Shown piece after piece: positions 6,568 through 7,550 of a stretch of 7,550 nucleotides of DNA. The notes beneath the pieces are model-generated. The model was not told where the DNA came from. It did not search any database and worked only from the letters and a program-made list of their open reading frames with translations. Numbering within the stretch: the stretch's first letter is position 1; each line of letters begins with the position of its first letter. The translations under genes and the position numbers were made by a program. The stretch comes from DAOTTI01 sp034437795. Lineage in GTDB: Bacteria > Chloroflexota > UBA11872 > UBA12225. The stretch spans positions 1 to 7,550 of the forward strand of contig DAOTTI010000073.1 in the NCBI GenBank assembly GCA_034437795.1, in the 5' to 3' direction.

Positions 6568-6678
6568 ATACAGGGACGCGGGCCAGCCAACTCGCCATCT
6601 GCGACGCGTCGACTGCGGCGGGAGCGACCGCCACGGCGCCTGCGGGGTGCAGGGGGCGCGGGCCAGGCGTTCCGCCGC

Positions 6679-7550
6679 CTACGAGGCGTACTTCTGGAAC
6701 ACGGCGTTGGCGAAGTCCTCCGCCTGCTTGAGCGCGTCGCGTACGTTCATCTTGCCATTGATCGCGTCGGCAATGAAGGTGCTGACCTGGGACCGGTACT
6801 CGGCGAGGGGAGCGTTATAGTGGGCCGGTAGGGCGCGGGTGGCCTGGATCGATTCCTTCAGCAGGCGCCGGCCCTGGGGCGGCCCGACCTTGTCGGGGTT
6901 GGCATAGGTTTCCGTGGCCGAGTCCACCCGCGCTGGCACCTCCTGGAAGAGCGCCGTCACGCGGTCCTGCACCGGCTTGGTGAGCATGAACTTCATGAAC
7001 TCCCAGGTCGGCTCCACCCGCTTGCTCTGCGAGCTCATCACCAGCCCGCGCAGGTTGGCGGCGCTGCCCGTCTTGCCCGCCTGCGGCGATTTGGGGATGA
7101 AGCTGGCCTCCCAGCGCAAGCCGTCCACCTTCAGGTTTTCCTGGAAGACCCAGTCGCCGACCGTGCTCATGGAGGCCAGCCCTTGCTGGAAGAGCTGCGT
7201 CGTATTGCGGCCGGTGGCGCTGATCTCGTCGGCCGTCGGGGCGACGCGGTGCTTCTGTACCAGGTCGGCAAGGAACTGGATGGCCTCCACCGCCGGCGGC
7301 GCCGATAGGGTGCAGCGCTTGAGGTCGGGGGTGAAGTAGCTGCCCCCGTTGGCGTAGACGAAGTTCAGCCAGCCGGTTTCGTCGCTGGTGATGACGATGA
7401 ACCCGTAGCGGGTGTCCTGGGGCGTGGGGCCGCGCCTGGTGAGCTTGACGGCGTACTCGAGCAGAGTGGTCCAGTTCCACCGGTCGCCGAGCTCAACTGG
7501 CGACTTGAGCCCAGCCGATTCCAGGTGGGCCAGGTTGAAGACGCTGGCGA
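6679..7550 (-). CDS. ABC transporter extracellular solute-binding protein, N-terminus cut by window edge
   Basis: The reverse strand is open from the right edge to the TAG at 6679-6681, giving 289 visible residues; the signal peptide and start are outside. Visible residues NLAHLESAGL, then DRWNWTTLLEYAVKLTRRG, YGFIVITSDETGWLNFVYANGG, VEAIQFLADL, an FQQGLASMSTVGDW segment and PTWEFMKFML are in the order and style of family 1 binding proteins, which carry sugars or similar solutes to an ABC importer. The frame passes through 7290 without a break, where a GTG is an internal Val, not a start. The protein ends with AEDFANAVFQKYAS, typical of the helical C-terminal end. It converges with the sulfatase gene across 111 bases. 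It is a different protein from the binding protein at 451; permease genes may lie to the right or left of its operon, outside the window. Solute unknown. Confidence 0.92.
   Translation of the reverse strand, partial: ASVFNLAHLESAGLKSPVELGDRWNWTTLLEYAVKLTRRGPTPQDTRYGFIVITSDETGWLNFVYANGGSYFTPDLKRCTLSAPPAVEAIQFLADLVQKHRVAPTADEISATGRNTTQLFQQGLASMSTVGDWVFQENLKVDGLRWEASFIPKSPQAGKTGSAANLRGLVMSSQSKRVEPTWEFMKFMLTKPVQDRVTALFQEVPARVDSATETYANPDKVGPPQGRRLLKESIQATRALPAHYNAPLAEYRSQVSTFIADAINGKMNVRDALKQAEDFANAVFQKYAS

Noticed and set aside
6636..6659. Possible terminator hairpin between the sulfatase gene and the right-hand binding-protein gene
   Set aside because: GCGCC-TGC can pair with GCAGG...CGC only with a three-base bulge, and there is no T-run, so it is too weak to call. 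A 10-bp palindrome CGACGCGTCG at 6602-6611 in the same spacer is also unremarkable at this base composition.
6815..7480. Second open frame of 221 codons on the minus strand within the right-hand binding-protein gene
   Set aside because: It is an overlapping frame rich in His, Gly and Arg with no motif; the other minus-strand frame encodes clear binding-protein sequence.

Overview
The window is a strongly GC-rich stretch of bacterial chromosome-like DNA with ordinary metabolic and transport genes. There are no RNA genes, insertion sequences, phage genes or CRISPR arrays. Codon third positions are mostly G or C, and one gene starts with GTG. A Tat-type lipoprotein solute-binding protein, many ester hydrolases and a hairpin repeat whose translation reads like 'SLWERARV' together suggest a Chloroflexota-like bacterium. 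This is an inference; an actinobacterium or another high-GC phylum is not excluded.

Layout from left to right: (1) 1-188, minus strand, the N-terminus of a short-chain dehydrogenase/reductase cut by the window edge. (2) 189-450, a divergent intergenic region with a 12-bp perfect palindrome and a possible sigma-70-type promoter. (3) 451-1899, plus, a Tat/lipobox ABC-transporter solute-binding protein. (4) 1900-1985, a short spacer with an imperfect 37-bp direct repeat that duplicates the end-of-gene/start-of-gene junction. (5) 1986-3977, plus, a large alpha/beta-hydrolase-domain protein. (6) 3978-4194, a convergent spacer with a GC-rich dispersed-type hairpin repeat. (7) 4195-5067, minus, an HGGGW/GGSAGG esterase. 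(8) 5068-5295, a divergent spacer with an 18-bp direct repeat. (9) 5296-6567, plus, a cytoplasmic type I sulfatase-family enzyme. (10) 6568-6678, a convergent spacer. (11) 6679-7550, minus, a second ABC solute-binding protein, truncated by the right edge at its N-terminus.

Taken together the genes look like a scavenging locus. Binding proteins capture a small organic solute such as a sugar or an ester/sulfate conjugate, and cytoplasmic hydrolases (two predicted esterases and a sulfatase/phosphodiesterase-type enzyme) with a dehydrogenase would process it. No permease or ATPase of the transporters lies in the window. The solute is unknown and the functional link between the genes is inferred from proximity only.

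I did not find a convincing new biological system. The most useful points are the 37-bp junction duplication with a 28-codon mini-ORF, the active-site layout of the sulfatase-family enzyme (close to choline-sulfatase and phosphonate monoester hydrolases), the unusual nucleophile motif of the large hydrolase, and the repeats in the intergenic regions.
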